A stretch of DNA of 47,162 nt from Cyanobacteria bacterium PR.3.49 (lineage in GTDB: Bacteria > Cyanobacteriota > Vampirovibrionia > Obscuribacterales > Obscuribacteraceae). Location of the stretch: NCBI GenBank assembly GCA_013997645.1, contig PNKB01000017.1, forward strand, positions 1-47,162, read 5' to 3'. Below, piece after piece: positions 17,081 to 25,946 of the stretch. The translations under genes were made by a program, and so were the position numbers. The stretch's first letter is position 1. Each line of letters begins with the position of its first letter. The notes beneath the pieces were generated by a model. That model did no database searches and was not told the origin of the DNA. It saw nothing but the letters and a program-made list of their open reading frames with translations.

Positions 17081-18105
17081 TACTTTCCACCTTTCAATTG
17101 ATTGCTTCCAACCTTTAGTTTTCTAAAAACGACTCCCATGTTTGAAGTTTGTCCGGTCGTTGCTTTGAGGAACATGTCCGTCATGGCAAAGAAGCCATTT
17201 CTCAGCAGGTTTCCAAAGCTCGTTTTAGCCCAATCGATGGGCGGAAAGAGCGGATCAGCAAGCGGTTTCAGAATAGGATTTGCTTTCATCAGGGAATGCA
17301 TTGTCCAGACCCAAAAAATTGCATTGGGTTGAAACTCTATATGCACCAATTCGAAATTGGTCAATCTTGCAAGTTCTCTAACAGACTTCGGATCGTAGAA
17401 TACCCAGTGCCTGGGGAAGTGATATGCGCCCCAATGCTTGTTCTTGAACAGTTTGGCATCGAGCGAATTGATGTTTGGCGTCCAAAACCAAAAGATCCCT
17501 CCAGGTTTTAAAACCTTTCTGACCTTTTCAGCGAAACTTTTTGGATCGGGAACGTGTTCGATCACATGGCTGGCCCAAACAAAATCAAAGTAATTTTCAG
17601 GCAGTTCTACATCTTCGAAGCGGCCCGCGTAAGCTTTGTGTCCAGCAGCATTTGCCTTTTCGACAGCTTTTTCATTCATGTCGACTCCGTAGGTTTCAAC
17701 TTTTCTCGTGCGCACCTTTTGAAACCAGTTAAGTATGTGTCCGTCGGCGCATCCTATATCGAGAATGCGCACCGGATCTGGTGACTTCACGAATGTGAGG
17801 CAGGCTTCCAGTCCTTTAAGTATTTGCGTGTAGCGATACTTGTAATACAGGTTTTGGCGCTGGTTTTCATCGTAGCCTTCTTCGAGACTGTAGGCGTAAT
17901 AATTGGCTGGATAAATTTTTGAAAGTTCCGATACATCAGGTCGGGGGTTGAGGTAAACCAAACCGCAGCGACGACAACGGACGACGTAGAAAACATCGTC
18001 CGTCGTGTTGTCGTACTCGTGCTCCCTGCCGCTCGTGATGGGGTCGGTATCGGACGCACCACAGTTATTGCAGGACGTCTCTACTTTCTTGATGTCCGAC
18101 TTCAT
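17080..18105 (-). CDS. Class I SAM-dependent methyltransferase with N-terminal zinc-ribbon-like motif
   Basis: A 341-residue protein. The N-terminus carries paired cysteines, C-x2-C at about 12-15 and C-x2-C at about 43-46 ('CRRCGLVYLNPRP'), a likely zinc site. The Rossmann fold has motif I 'ILDIGCADGH' (about 115-124), 'DMNEKAVEKA', and 'FDFVWASHVIEHVPDP' with the Methyltransf_23 signature. Similar proteins often modify sugars or lipids in envelope pathways; the substrate here is unknown. It lies 14 bp after cysS and overlaps the next gene by 1 bp. Confidence 0.85.
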   Translation of the reverse strand: MKSDIKKVETSCNNCGASDTDPITSGREHEYDNTTDDVFYVVRCRRCGLVYLNPRPDVSELSKIYPANYYAYSLEEGYDENQRQNLYYKYRYTQILKGLEACLTFVKSPDPVRILDIGCADGHILNWFQKVRTRKVETYGVDMNEKAVEKANAAGHKAYAGRFEDVELPENYFDFVWASHVIEHVPDPKSFAEKVRKVLKPGGIFWFWTPNINSLDAKLFKNKHWGAYHFPRHWVFYDPKSVRELARLTNFELVHIEFQPNAIFWVWTMHSLMKANPILKPLADPLFPPIDWAKTSFGNLLRNGFFAMTDMFLKATTGQTSNMGVVFRKLKVGSNQLKGGK

Positions 18106-18119
18106 CGTCCACCTTTTGA

Positions 18120-19577
18120 TTACGCTTTTTCCCAGGTTGGACCTTCGGCGGTGTCCATCACATTGATGCCGGCTTTTGCAAGCTCGTTGCGTATCAAATC
18201 GGATGTCTTAAAATCCTTATTGGCACGGGCATCTTGCCGCAATTGCAGAAGCAACGCAAGAACTTGCTCTGTGGAATTTCTGTCGACTTCTTTTCTCGTG
18301 TCGGCAAGAGTAAATCCAAGAACGCCTGAATAATCTTTCAACGCTCTCGCCCACAGCTTCCGTTCACCATCATTTTTGGAGGCGGAGATCTTGTCGGCAA
18401 GCCCGAATAAGTGAGATATGGCAACGGCTGTGTTGAAATCGTTATTCATTGCTGCGACAAATTCATTGTGAAATTCGCTCAGCGTTTTGTCGTTCTTATA
18501 CTTTTCGGCAGCTTTTTCATCGAAGCGGTAATGCTTAGATGGATAAAAACCACTCCCGTTCGCTTCCGTGTCTGCGAAAAGCGCGGCGCGTACAAGGCGC
18601 ATCATTGCTTGTTTTGCAGCCTGCATGCTCTCAGGGCTGAAGTCAATCGGATTTCTGTAGTGGGTCTGCAAAATGAACAAGCGAACAGTATCTGCCGAAT
18701 TGTCTCTCAGCAAGTCGGCGATGGTTTTGAAATTGCCCAAAGATTTGGACATTTTTTCTTCGCTGACATTGACGAAGCTGTTATGCAGCCAGTATTTGGC
18801 CAGGGCCTTGTCGTGCAGAGATTCTGATTGCGCTTTTTCATTTTCGTGATGCGGGAAAACGAGATCTTCGCCACCACCATGGATGTCGATTGTTTCACCA
18901 AGAACAGATTTGATCATGGAAGAGCACTCCAGGTGCCAGCCCGGACGGCCAAACCCCCAGGGGCTCTGCCAGCCGGTTTCTCCTGGTTCATCCGAAGAAA
19001 CGTTTTTCCAAAGAGCGAAGTCGACTGGATTGCGTTTTACTTCTTTGAGTTCGTTCTGGGAGCGAACTTGCTCGCGAGCACCAGATTTGAGATCTTCTAT
19101 GTTTTTCTTGCCGAGCTTGCCGTAATCCTTGCAGGATGAGACATCGAAGTAGATATCGCCACCGGCTTCGTAGGCCTTGCCTTTTTTGACCAGGTCTTCA
19201 GCCATGGCAATCATCTGCTGCAAATACTCAGTCGCGCGCGGCTCGATATCAGGCGGCGCAACATTGAGCGCGTACATATCCGCCCAAAATTCGTAGAGAT
19301 AATGACGGGCCAGTTGATCCGGTCGAATATTCAGTTCTTTCGAACGATTGATGATCTTGTCGTCGATATCCGTGATGTTGCGCACGAAAGTGACTTCATA
19401 GCCGGCAAAACGCAGATAACGCTGGATAACGTCCCATACGATCGCCATGCGCGCATGGCCCAGGTGGCTGGAATCGTAGACTGTCGGTCCGCAAGCGTAA
19501 AGCTTTACCTTGCCGGCTTCCTGAGGAACGAATTCTTCTTTTTTTCCTGTAAGCGTGTTGAATACTTGGATAGACAT
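18120..19577 (-). CDS. cysS: Cysteinyl-tRNA synthetase
   Basis: A 485-residue class I synthetase that charges tRNA-Cys. Seen: zinc ligand C29, the HIGH-type 'HLGH' (38-41), 'WHLECSSM' (about 223) with 'GGGEDLVFPHHENEKAQSE', and 'KMSKS' at 275-279. The C-terminal anticodon-binding region (about 340-480) is complete. Length is normal. It lies downstream of gltX with 63 bp between them, an arrangement consistent with one transcript. Confidence 0.97.
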   Translation of the reverse strand: MSIQVFNTLTGKKEEFVPQEAGKVKLYACGPTVYDSSHLGHARMAIVWDVIQRYLRFAGYEVTFVRNITDIDDKIINRSKELNIRPDQLARHYLYEFWADMYALNVAPPDIEPRATEYLQQMIAMAEDLVKKGKAYEAGGDIYFDVSSCKDYGKLGKKNIEDLKSGAREQVRSQNELKEVKRNPVDFALWKNVSSDEPGETGWQSPWGFGRPGWHLECSSMIKSVLGETIDIHGGGEDLVFPHHENEKAQSESLHDKALAKYWLHNSFVNVSEEKMSKSLGNFKTIADLLRDNSADTVRLFILQTHYRNPIDFSPESMQAAKQAMMRLVRAALFADTEANGSGFYPSKHYRFDEKAAEKYKNDKTLSEFHNEFVAAMNNDFNTAVAISHLFGLADKISASKNDGERKLWARALKDYSGVLGFTLADTRKEVDRNSTEQVLALLLQLRQDARANKDFKTSDLIRNELAKAGINVMDTAEGPTWEKA

Positions 19578-19640
19578 TTTATTTCTCGCTCTTAAATGCT
19601 GTGTGCTGTGAATTTGCGCGCATGCAATGGCGCGACCGTT

Positions 19641-21107
19641 CTACGAACAGCGACAGAGAATGTCTTCCAGTCTGGCTTTTACGCGCTCAGGTCCAAGAAT
19701 TGAAATGATGGAGCCGAGGTCCGGACCCTGGACTTTGCCGGAAAGCGCAGCGCGCAAGGGCCAGTACAAGTCCTTGCCTTTCAATCCCAGCTCTTTGCCA
19801 AGATTGTCCACCACAGCCTTGCAGCCGGCATGATCGCCAAAAGGCAGGTCGCCCAGGTGTTTGAGTGTGGTTTCTAAAACTTTGACGGCAGTGTCTTTCG
19901 CCAGAGCCTTTTCTTTCAACTCGTCATTGATCTCGAGCTTTTTGAGGAAGTAAAATTCTGAGGCTGCCATGATTTCTTTTAGCATGGTCAGCCCGTCTCG
20001 GACGCTGGCGACAATTTGCTCGATTTCGGATTGCGAATACGATTCGGTTTCGAGCAGAGTCAAATATGGCTTGGCGCGCTCAGTGATAATTTCGATCGGA
20101 AGCGAACGAATGTAGTGCGCGTTGTACCAGTTCAATTTTTGAACGTCGAAAACGGCCGGACTCTTGCTGATTTTGTAAAGGTCAAACATGTCGCATGCTT
20201 GTTCGAGTGTGAAAAACTCATTGCCGTCCGGCAACGTCCAGCTCATCGCAGCCAGATAATTGACCATCGCTTCAGGCATATAGCCGTTTACTCTGTAGCT
20301 GTCCACATGCACGGCTTCGCCATGTTTGCGCTTGGACAGCTTCGCTCTTTCCAGATCAAAAATGAGTGGTGCGTGCGCGAACTCCGGCACCTGATGACCA
20401 AGCGCTTCATAGAGCAAAATTTGCTTTGCCGTATTCATGATGTGATCTTCGCCGCGGATGATATGCGTCATTTTCATGTCGATATCGTCGACCACAACTG
20501 CGAAGTTGTAGATTGCCACACCATTGGATTTGACGATCACCATGTCGCCGCCTAAAACCGAAGCTTCGATGGCGATTTCACCTTTGATATTGTCGTGCCA
20601 GGAGATGACGCGCGGCTCTTCGATTTTGAAACGAATAGAAGGAATGCGGCCTTCGGCCACATACTTTTCAATTTGCTCTTTTGACAGATTGCGGTGACTG
20701 TTGTCGTACCGATGTGCAATATCGCTGTCTTTCTGGGCTTCTTTGAGAGCGGCCAACTCTTCGGGCGTCTCGTAAGAAAAATAGGCGTGACCGCGGTTGA
20801 TAAGCTTGTTGGCTATTTCCGTATAGTGGTCGATTTTTTGAGTCTGCCTGTAAGGAGCATACGGCCCGCCGATGTCCGGACCTTCTTCCCAGTGCAGCCC
20901 GAGCCACTTCAGGCCATCGATGATGTCCTGGGTGTAATTCTCCTGGGAGCGCAACTCATCAGTGTCTTCCAGTCTGAAAACAAAAGTGCCTTTGTTGCGC
21001 CTGGCGTACAGGTAGTTATAGAGTGCAGTTCGAGCCGTGCCCAGATGCAAGTGCCCGGTCGGGCTGGGGGCAATTCGAACTCTGACTGATGGGGGAGCGA
21101 CGGGCAC
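19641..21107 (-). CDS. gltX: Glutamyl-tRNA synthetase
   Basis: A 488-residue class I synthetase that charges tRNA-Glu, perhaps also tRNA-Gln for amidation. Seen: 'RIAPSPTGHLHLGTARTA' (HIGH motif) near the N-terminus, 'RFRGEDH'-like 'IRGEDHIMNT', and 'KLSKRKHG' for KMSKS. I place the start at GTG 21107, with AAGGA 7 nt upstream (21115-21119), because family proteins begin only a few residues before the HIGH motif. An in-frame start at 21224 would add 39 residues that look non-homologous. It is the head of the gltX-cysS-methyltransferase-unknown series. Confidence 0.95.
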   Translation of the reverse strand: MPVAPPSVRVRIAPSPTGHLHLGTARTALYNYLYARRNKGTFVFRLEDTDELRSQENYTQDIIDGLKWLGLHWEEGPDIGGPYAPYRQTQKIDHYTEIANKLINRGHAYFSYETPEELAALKEAQKDSDIAHRYDNSHRNLSKEQIEKYVAEGRIPSIRFKIEEPRVISWHDNIKGEIAIEASVLGGDMVIVKSNGVAIYNFAVVVDDIDMKMTHIIRGEDHIMNTAKQILLYEALGHQVPEFAHAPLIFDLERAKLSKRKHGEAVHVDSYRVNGYMPEAMVNYLAAMSWTLPDGNEFFTLEQACDMFDLYKISKSPAVFDVQKLNWYNAHYIRSLPIEIITERAKPYLTLLETESYSQSEIEQIVASVRDGLTMLKEIMAASEFYFLKKLEINDELKEKALAKDTAVKVLETTLKHLGDLPFGDHAGCKAVVDNLGKELGLKGKDLYWPLRAALSGKVQGPDLGSIISILGPERVKARLEDILCRCS

Positions 21108-21285
21108 GATGTTTTCCTTAAAGCACTGCTCTATGACCGCCCTGAGGCAGCCGACACTCGATCTTATCAAAAATGCCCTCAAAAGCCCATAGGGCTTGGC
21201 ACTTCGGCGATTGAGTTCGGGCAATCTCGGAGCTAAATCCTGTGTTTAAGCCTCTCTTTGCCTGTTACAAAAGAAAACGCTGACG

Positions 21286-21307
21286 AAAAAGCCCCTTTTC
21301 AGGGGCT
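21286..21307 (-). terminator. Rho-independent terminator of microprotein gene A
   Basis: The 6-bp stem AGCCCC/GGGGCT (21290-21295 and 21302-21307) with a 6-nt loop is followed, reading the minus strand, by TTTTT. It lies 41 nt after the stop of the 60-residue gene. The stem is identical to that of the terminator at 21677. Confidence 0.8.
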
Positions 21308-21348
21308 GTTTCCGGTGTTGGTTCTCGTTTAAACTTTCAAAACTCGTA

Positions 21349-21531
21349 TTAGCCAACTGTTGCCAGTCTTTGGACTTTGGAGGCTTGCCCCGATTCGAAA
21401 AGGCGCACCAGGAATGCTGCCTTCTGATTCTCTTGAATCAGTTTGAGCTGATCGCGCGTTTCGCCTTGTCTCATTTCTTGGCGGTTTCTGAGGACTCTTT
21501 CGAATGAATTGAGGGTGGATCCGCTTTCCAT
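21349..21531 (-). CDS. Microprotein A, 60 residues, unknown
   Basis: A short, charged, helical-looking protein (rich in Gln, Arg and Glu) with no signal peptide or membrane helix, containing 'LVRLFESG' near the end. Evidence that it is real: AGAGGT lies 7 nt upstream of the ATG, a terminator follows, and it aligns without a single gap to the neighbouring 55-residue gene. Fifteen of 55 positions are identical, including R12, R17, T25, K30, Q33, Q36, A38, L41, R43-L44-F45, A50 and R55. A TATATT -10-like box lies at 21585-21590. No family recognised. Confidence 0.7.
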   Translation of the reverse strand: MESGSTLNSFERVLRNRQEMRQGETRDQLKLIQENQKAAFLVRLFESGQASKVQRLATVG

Positions 21532-21676
21532 GTATGAAACCTCTTGGGTTAGAAACGGTGGTGGGTGCCTTGCCTGATGGATTTAATATACGGACGGCAA
21601 ATAACTAATTCGTGACATATGTGTGGCGATTTTGGGGCGGCGCATTAAGTCGATTGGTTCGCTCGGAATACGAAAA

Positions 21677-21695
21677 AAGCCCCTTTGCGGGGCTT
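21677..21695 (-). terminator. Rho-independent terminator of microprotein gene B
   Basis: The 7-bp stem AAGCCCC/GGGGCTT (21677-21683 and 21689-21695) with a 5-nt loop is followed on the minus strand by a run of T (from A21673-A21678). It lies 21 nt after the stop codon of the 55-residue gene and separates it from gene A. Confidence 0.82.
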
Positions 21696-21716
21696 CTAAC
21701 AGCTCACAGTTTCGGT

Positions 21717-21884
21717 TCAGCGCCGTGGCTCGGGGGCTTTGGTCGTGTCGAACAGGCGCAATAATTCGCGGGCTTCCTGCTGCTGTTGCCATCTTTTTAT
21801 AAGTTCGTGCGTCGTGATGTTTTTCTTGCGTTCTCTGTGTTGTGAAAGGCGCGAAATTTGGGCGATATGGGAATTGTTGTTCAT
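21717..21884 (-). CDS. Microprotein B, 55 residues, paralogue of A
   Basis: A 55-residue polar protein (Gln/Arg/Glu rich, Gln run at 33-36, 'LLRLFD' at 41-46, C-terminal Arg-Arg). The ATG at 21884 has AGAGGT 6 nt upstream (21891-21896), the same site and spacing class as its paralogue. A terminator follows. Residue numbering matches microprotein A one to one. The predicted product is one amphipathic helix after a flexible N-terminus. No signal peptide. The function is unknown; a small adaptor or regulator is a guess. Confidence 0.68.
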   Translation of the reverse strand: MNNNSHIAQISRLSQHRERKKNITTHELIKRWQQQQEARELLRLFDTTKAPEPRR

Positions 21885-21929
21885 TTCGAGACCTCTATGG
21901 CTAGAAACTTACGGGGGAGCCTGCCGCAT

Positions 21930-21941
21930 TTGTTCGAACAA
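21930..21941. promoter_or_regulatory. Perfect 12-bp palindrome upstream of microprotein B
   Basis: TTGTTCGAACAA reads the same on both strands and lies 46 bp upstream of the microprotein B start, where a promoter would be expected. It could be a repressor site. No clear -35/-10 pair is visible around it. Confidence 0.35.
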
Positions 21942-22119
21942 TTTAGAGTCAAAAAGTGAGAAGCTCGTGATAATCGGCCGGGCAAATTCACCTTCTTAAG
22001 TTAAATCGATTTGTATTGCCAAGTTGCTAACAAGGACTGAGGCTCCGGGGCAAGTCAGAAGTCGCTATTTCGGGTAAACAAAAAGAGCGCCCCTGGCTTT
22101 GTATTGCTGATAAAAGAAA

Positions 22120-22791
22120 ATGGCAAAAATCTGTGTGATTGAAGACAACGCCGACCTGGCCAATATGGTCAGGACTTTTCTTTTGTTTGAGCATCACACG
22201 GTGGAAACAATCGGTCATGGCGGGGAAGCTAGCGATCATCTGAAGACTTTCGAGTATGACTTGATTATTCTCGACTGGGAATTGCCTGAAGTTTCAGGCA
22301 TTGAGATCTTGAAACAGTATCGTGCCAAGGGCGGTCAATCGCCCGTTCTCATGCTGACGGGAAAAGACGATGTTGAAGATAAGGAAGCCGGTCTGGATGG
22401 TGGTGCGGACGACTATTTGACCAAGCCATTCCATATGAAGGAATTAGGTGCGCGAGTGCGGTCTTTGCTCAGGCGTCCTGCGGCTGTAAAGGAAACTGTG
22501 CTGAAGGCGAAAGGCATTTCGATGGACCCGACTAAGTATCGGGTGCACAAGGATGGAGAAGTTATCACTCTTGTCCCCAAGGAATTTCAGTTATTGGAAT
22601 TTATGATGAGACATCCCAATCAAGTTTTCTCGCCGGAAGCTTTATTGAATCGCGTCTGGCCTTCTGAGTCCGACTCCACTGCCGAGGCGCTCAGAACGAC
22701 GATGAAGCGTTTGCGCAAAAAAGTCGACCCTGATGGAGAGATTTTGAAGACAGTTCACGGCGTCGGATACATCTTAGAACTTGAGCAATGA
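22120..22791 (+). CDS. OmpR/PhoB-family response regulator
   Basis: A 223-residue two-component regulator. The receiver domain has acidic pocket E8/D9, phospho-acceptor D52 ('LIILDWELPE'), 'MLTGKDD' and 'YLTKPF' with the conserved Lys. The C-terminal winged helix (about 125-222) contains 'LVPKEFQLLEFMMRHPNQVFSPEALLNRVW' spread over its core and 'TVHGVGYIL' at the end. It should bind promoter DNA when phosphorylated by the kinase encoded immediately downstream, whose start overlaps this gene by 11 bp. Targets are unknown. Confidence 0.95.
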   Translation: MAKICVIEDNADLANMVRTFLLFEHHTVETIGHGGEASDHLKTFEYDLIILDWELPEVSGIEILKQYRAKGGQSPVLMLTGKDDVEDKEAGLDGGADDYLTKPFHMKELGARVRSLLRRPAAVKETVLKAKGISMDPTKYRVHKDGEVITLVPKEFQLLEFMMRHPNQVFSPEALLNRVWPSESDSTAEALRTTMKRLRKKVDPDGEILKTVHGVGYILELEQ

Positions 22792-24655
22792 AAAGGGACT
22801 GAGCGGGTTGAAGTTGAGCCACCAGGGATGGTTGCTCATGTGTTTCTTCATTATCGTCGAACTGGGCCTGGTCGGTGCGGAAGGCTACCTGATTTTTCAG
22901 GCGGAAAGGGACGCGCGCAGGGCGGCGCACGTAAAGGAAGTGATCGGCAAGACCAATCACCTGGTGCAAGTGGTTTATGACACAGGCACTGCGGTCATGG
23001 AATACGCCAAATCAAAGGATGAAGGTAACGCTCAACGTTATCGAAAAAACAGAGATGAAACTTTCGAGATTATCGCCTGGCTGAAAGCGGCATTAAGTGA
23101 GGATAAAGAAAATCTTGCCGTTCTTAATCGCGTGGATGCAAATCTTCGTGTCGGCATGGAGACGATGGACAAGATCAAGCAAGCGGTGGACACGCAACCT
23201 CTTTTTGTGGCTTTTCGCTATGGCATGAAAGAGAAAGTAAAACTGCAGCCTACTTTTGATGCGCTCGTCAGGGACCTGCTTTCGCTGGTGAGAGCGCAGC
23301 GCAAGATCGAGGAGGAAAGCCCACTGGCTCAGCAAAGTCAAAGGGAATTGCAAAAGTCGATTCTGATTGTCGGCGTGATACTGAATGTGGTGCTAGCTTT
23401 CGCCGGTGCCGGTTGGTTCACTAGGCAGCTTACATCGAGATTGAATGTGCTGGTTGAGAATACACGCCGTATGAAATCCGGGGACGAACTTCATAAGCCG
23501 CTCTCGGGTAGCGACGAAATAGCGATTCTCGATGCGACGTTTCACGAAATGGCCTTTACTCTCAGATTAAAAGAACAGCTTCTCAAAGAGAGCGAAGAAC
23601 GCGTCCGTTCGATCATCGAAAAAATTCCCGTCGGACTGGTTGTTTTTGCTGATGATGGACTGATAGAGTTCGTCAATCCTGCACTGGAAAGCATGTTCGA
23701 AGGGCCTGCCGAAAGCCTGATTGGGCGCCGGCTGATATCGCTCGTTCACAGTCCTGCATCGGTAAGTGATGAGGAGTCGTCCGCGCAGTTGAAAGAAAAA
23801 GCGATTGAGCGAATTATTGAAATTACTTGCTTGCGCCAGGGCGGCGAGAAATTTCCCGTCGAATTTTCATCGACTGTCTTTGAAACACAGGAAGGTTCTC
23901 GTTATTTAGGCATTCTGCTGGATGTATCGGAGCGGCAGGAAATTCAGCGCATGCGGCAGACCTTTGTATCTATGGTCAGCCACGAGTTGCGCACGCCACT
24001 GACGGCGGTATCAGGGTTTATTTCCTTGCTGGAAATGGGAGCTTTCGGAGATGTTTCTGCCGAAGCAAAAGAGCAAGCTTTAAGAGCGGAAGCAAATGTT
24101 TCCCGCTTGATGAAACTGATAACCGACCTTCTCGATCTGGAAAAAATGGACTCAGGAACGCTGAATGTTTCGAAAGCTAAATGCAAATTACAGCAAATTT
24201 TGGGCGATGCGGAAGATGCTTCCAAGGCGTTTGCTCAAGACCGAGGCATCCGGCTGGAGTTCGAGTCAGTCAGTGTTGGGAAAAACGGCACAGAAAACGG
24301 TGAGCTGTATGCGGATGCCGATAGATTGGTGCAGGTGCTTGTTAACTTGATAACCAATGCAGTGAAATTCTCACCTGCCGGCGGCACGGTGAAAGTCACT
24401 CACAAACTCGACGAAGATACGCTCGAGATGCGTGTCGTTGACGAAGGACGCGGAGTGCCCGCCAAATACAAAGAACTGATTTTCGAGCGCTTTCAGCAGG
24501 TGGAAGTTGGCGATGCCAAACAGAAAGGGGGCACCGGTCTGGGTTTGGCAATCTGCAAAACAATTGTGGAAATGCACGGCGGCATTATCGGCGTGGAAAG
24601 CGAAGAGGGAAAAGGCAGCACCTTCTGGTTTCGTATCAAACGAAACAGAGACTAG
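22781..24655 (+). CDS. Membrane sensor histidine kinase with PAS domain
   Basis: A 624-residue kinase. Transmembrane helix 1 (about 17-38), an extracytoplasmic helical sensor (about 40-185, CHASE3-like), and transmembrane helix 2 (about 189-212) are followed by HAMP (about 213-265) and PAS (about 275-385). HisKA carries phospho-His401 in 'VSHELRTPL'. HATPase has the N box '[11 protein letters not shown]', G1 'DEGRGVP', F box 'FERFQQ' and G2 'GGTGLGLAI'. The start is TTG at 22781, overlapping the response regulator stop by 11 bp; a TTG at 22808 is an alternative. It forms a pair with the regulator. The signal is unknown. Confidence 0.95.
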   Translation: MSNEKGLSGLKLSHQGWLLMCFFIIVELGLVGAEGYLIFQAERDARRAAHVKEVIGKTNHLVQVVYDTGTAVMEYAKSKDEGNAQRYRKNRDETFEIIAWLKAALSEDKENLAVLNRVDANLRVGMETMDKIKQAVDTQPLFVAFRYGMKEKVKLQPTFDALVRDLLSLVRAQRKIEEESPLAQQSQRELQKSILIVGVILNVVLAFAGAGWFTRQLTSRLNVLVENTRRMKSGDELHKPLSGSDEIAILDATFHEMAFTLRLKEQLLKESEERVRSIIEKIPVGLVVFADDGLIEFVNPALESMFEGPAESLIGRRLISLVHSPASVSDEESSAQLKEKAIERIIEITCLRQGGEKFPVEFSSTVFETQEGSRYLGILLDVSERQEIQRMRQTFVSMVSHELRTPLTAVSGFISLLEMGAFGDVSAEAKEQALRAEANVSRLMKLITDLLDLEKMDSGTLNVSKAKCKLQQILGDAEDASKAFAQDRGIRLEFESVSVGKNGTENGELYADADRLVQVLVNLITNAVKFSPAGGTVKVTHKLDEDTLEMRVVDEGRGVPAKYKELIFERFQQVEVGDAKQKGGTGLGLAICKTIVEMHGGIIGVESEEGKGSTFWFRIKRNRD

Positions 24656-24689
24656 ACGGTGTCAATTCCAGTACTGGCGAGAAATAAAT

Positions 24690-25505
24690 TTAGCGAAGCA
24701 CTACGCAGTCGACCATCGCCACGCCGGACGAGACCATGTTGAGCTGCTCGGCGGCGCCGCGTGAAAGATCGATTACGCGATCCGCGACGAAAGGACCGCG
24801 ATCGTTGACTTGAACGATGCAGGAGTTGCCGGTTCTACGATTGGTTACCAAGAGCTTGGTTCCAAAGGGCAAACTTCTGTGTGCGGCAGTCAAACCGAAT
24901 TGATCAAAACGGCTGCCATCGGCGGCGCGTCTGCCGTGAAATCTGCCGCCATACCAGGAGGCAGCGCCACTAAAAATAGCTTTTCCGGCCGCTTTTAATT
25001 GAGACAGGTCTGGCTGCTCACTGGCGACTTTAGGATTGCCGTTAGGCAGCTGAGTAGCACCCATGGCCTCGCGAATAGCATTGACGAGCTTCAGGCTGGC
25101 TTCCATTGGATTGCTTGAAGCAGCTTTTTGACCATGGACTGATTCCGGCACTTCGAACCTGATGGCAACAGAGCCGTCGACTTTGACAACTGCGTAGTCA
25201 CCGTCTTTTGCCGGGGTGATTTTTTCCGGGTCTAATTTCTCGTTTTCAAAAATCTTCTCGAGCTGGTCGGCAATGTCTTCTGCTTTGTCCGATGCATCAC
25301 CACGGGAAGTGGTGCCGCGATAGACGAGCAGGTCTTTGCCGTTTACGGAAACGGCTGCACATTCTTGTTCGCTCTCTTCCCATACGTTCGCGTTTACCTC
25401 AGGGGCAATTTCCGCGGCGCTGCAAGAAGAAGCATTTGCTGCACCAATTCCGAGGGCGGCAACTGCACTTAAGAGCAAAAATTTGGACTTCGAATTCAAA
25501 CTCAT
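24690..25505 (-). CDS. rlpA: RlpA-like septal/double-psi beta-barrel protein
   Basis: A 271-residue exported protein. The signal peptide (1-30) is followed by a region of unknown fold (about 35-165). The C-terminal RlpA double-psi barrel (about 178-271) has 'GAASWYGGRFHGRRAADG', 'LTAAHRSLPFGTKLLVTN' and 'VQVNDRGPFVADRVIDLSRGAA'. RlpA proteins bind denuded peptidoglycan at the septum and in some species are lytic transglycosylases. There is no SPOR domain, so targeting must differ from the Gram-negative model. It converges with the histidine kinase gene. Confidence 0.85.
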   Translation of the reverse strand: MSLNSKSKFLLLSAVAALGIGAANASSCSAAEIAPEVNANVWEESEQECAAVSVNGKDLLVYRGTTSRGDASDKAEDIADQLEKIFENEKLDPEKITPAKDGDYAVVKVDGSVAIRFEVPESVHGQKAASSNPMEASLKLVNAIREAMGATQLPNGNPKVASEQPDLSQLKAAGKAIFSGAASWYGGRFHGRRAADGSRFDQFGLTAAHRSLPFGTKLLVTNRRTGNSCIVQVNDRGPFVADRVIDLSRGAAEQLNMVSSGVAMVDCVVLR

Positions 25506-25815
25506 TCCTTACTTCTTTCGGTTCTGACCAAGCGACAAATGACTTTCTTCGTTTGATCCTTCTCTTTAGAAGGTCCGGTGTCGGGGGCTGCGAGCAAAGC
25601 TGCGAAGCGGGGACAAGGTAGCAAAAACGCGATGACCGAGTCAAAGATCTGTTGACAACTGGGGTGGTTTGTAGCGGGCGCGTAAAATTCCGCTTTCTGG
25701 GAAATAGTTAAGCCGCAAGAGGTTGACAGTTTGATCGGCGCCTATCTTCTAGTCGTCAAGATATATACAGCCTCCGCCGGTGGTGCTTGCGCTGATTAAC
25801 GCGGGATAATAAATG

Positions 25816-25833
25816 GACAACCGATCGGTTGTC
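25816..25833. promoter_or_regulatory. 18-bp perfect palindrome, TetR-like operator
   Basis: GACAACCGATCGGTTGTC is identical on both strands. The core ACCGATCGGT is typical of TetR-family operators. A GATAAT -10-like box lies just upstream (25805-25810). No TetR gene is in the window. Confidence 0.5.
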
Positions 25834-25946
25834 AGTGGATCTCTGTAACGTACTGTAAAACTTATCGCTTAGCCCCGCCTAATTTGGAACGCTTTTCCGT
25901 TATTGGCGTCTCCTGTTTCTCCTGAAAGGCGCATATTCAGAAGGGT

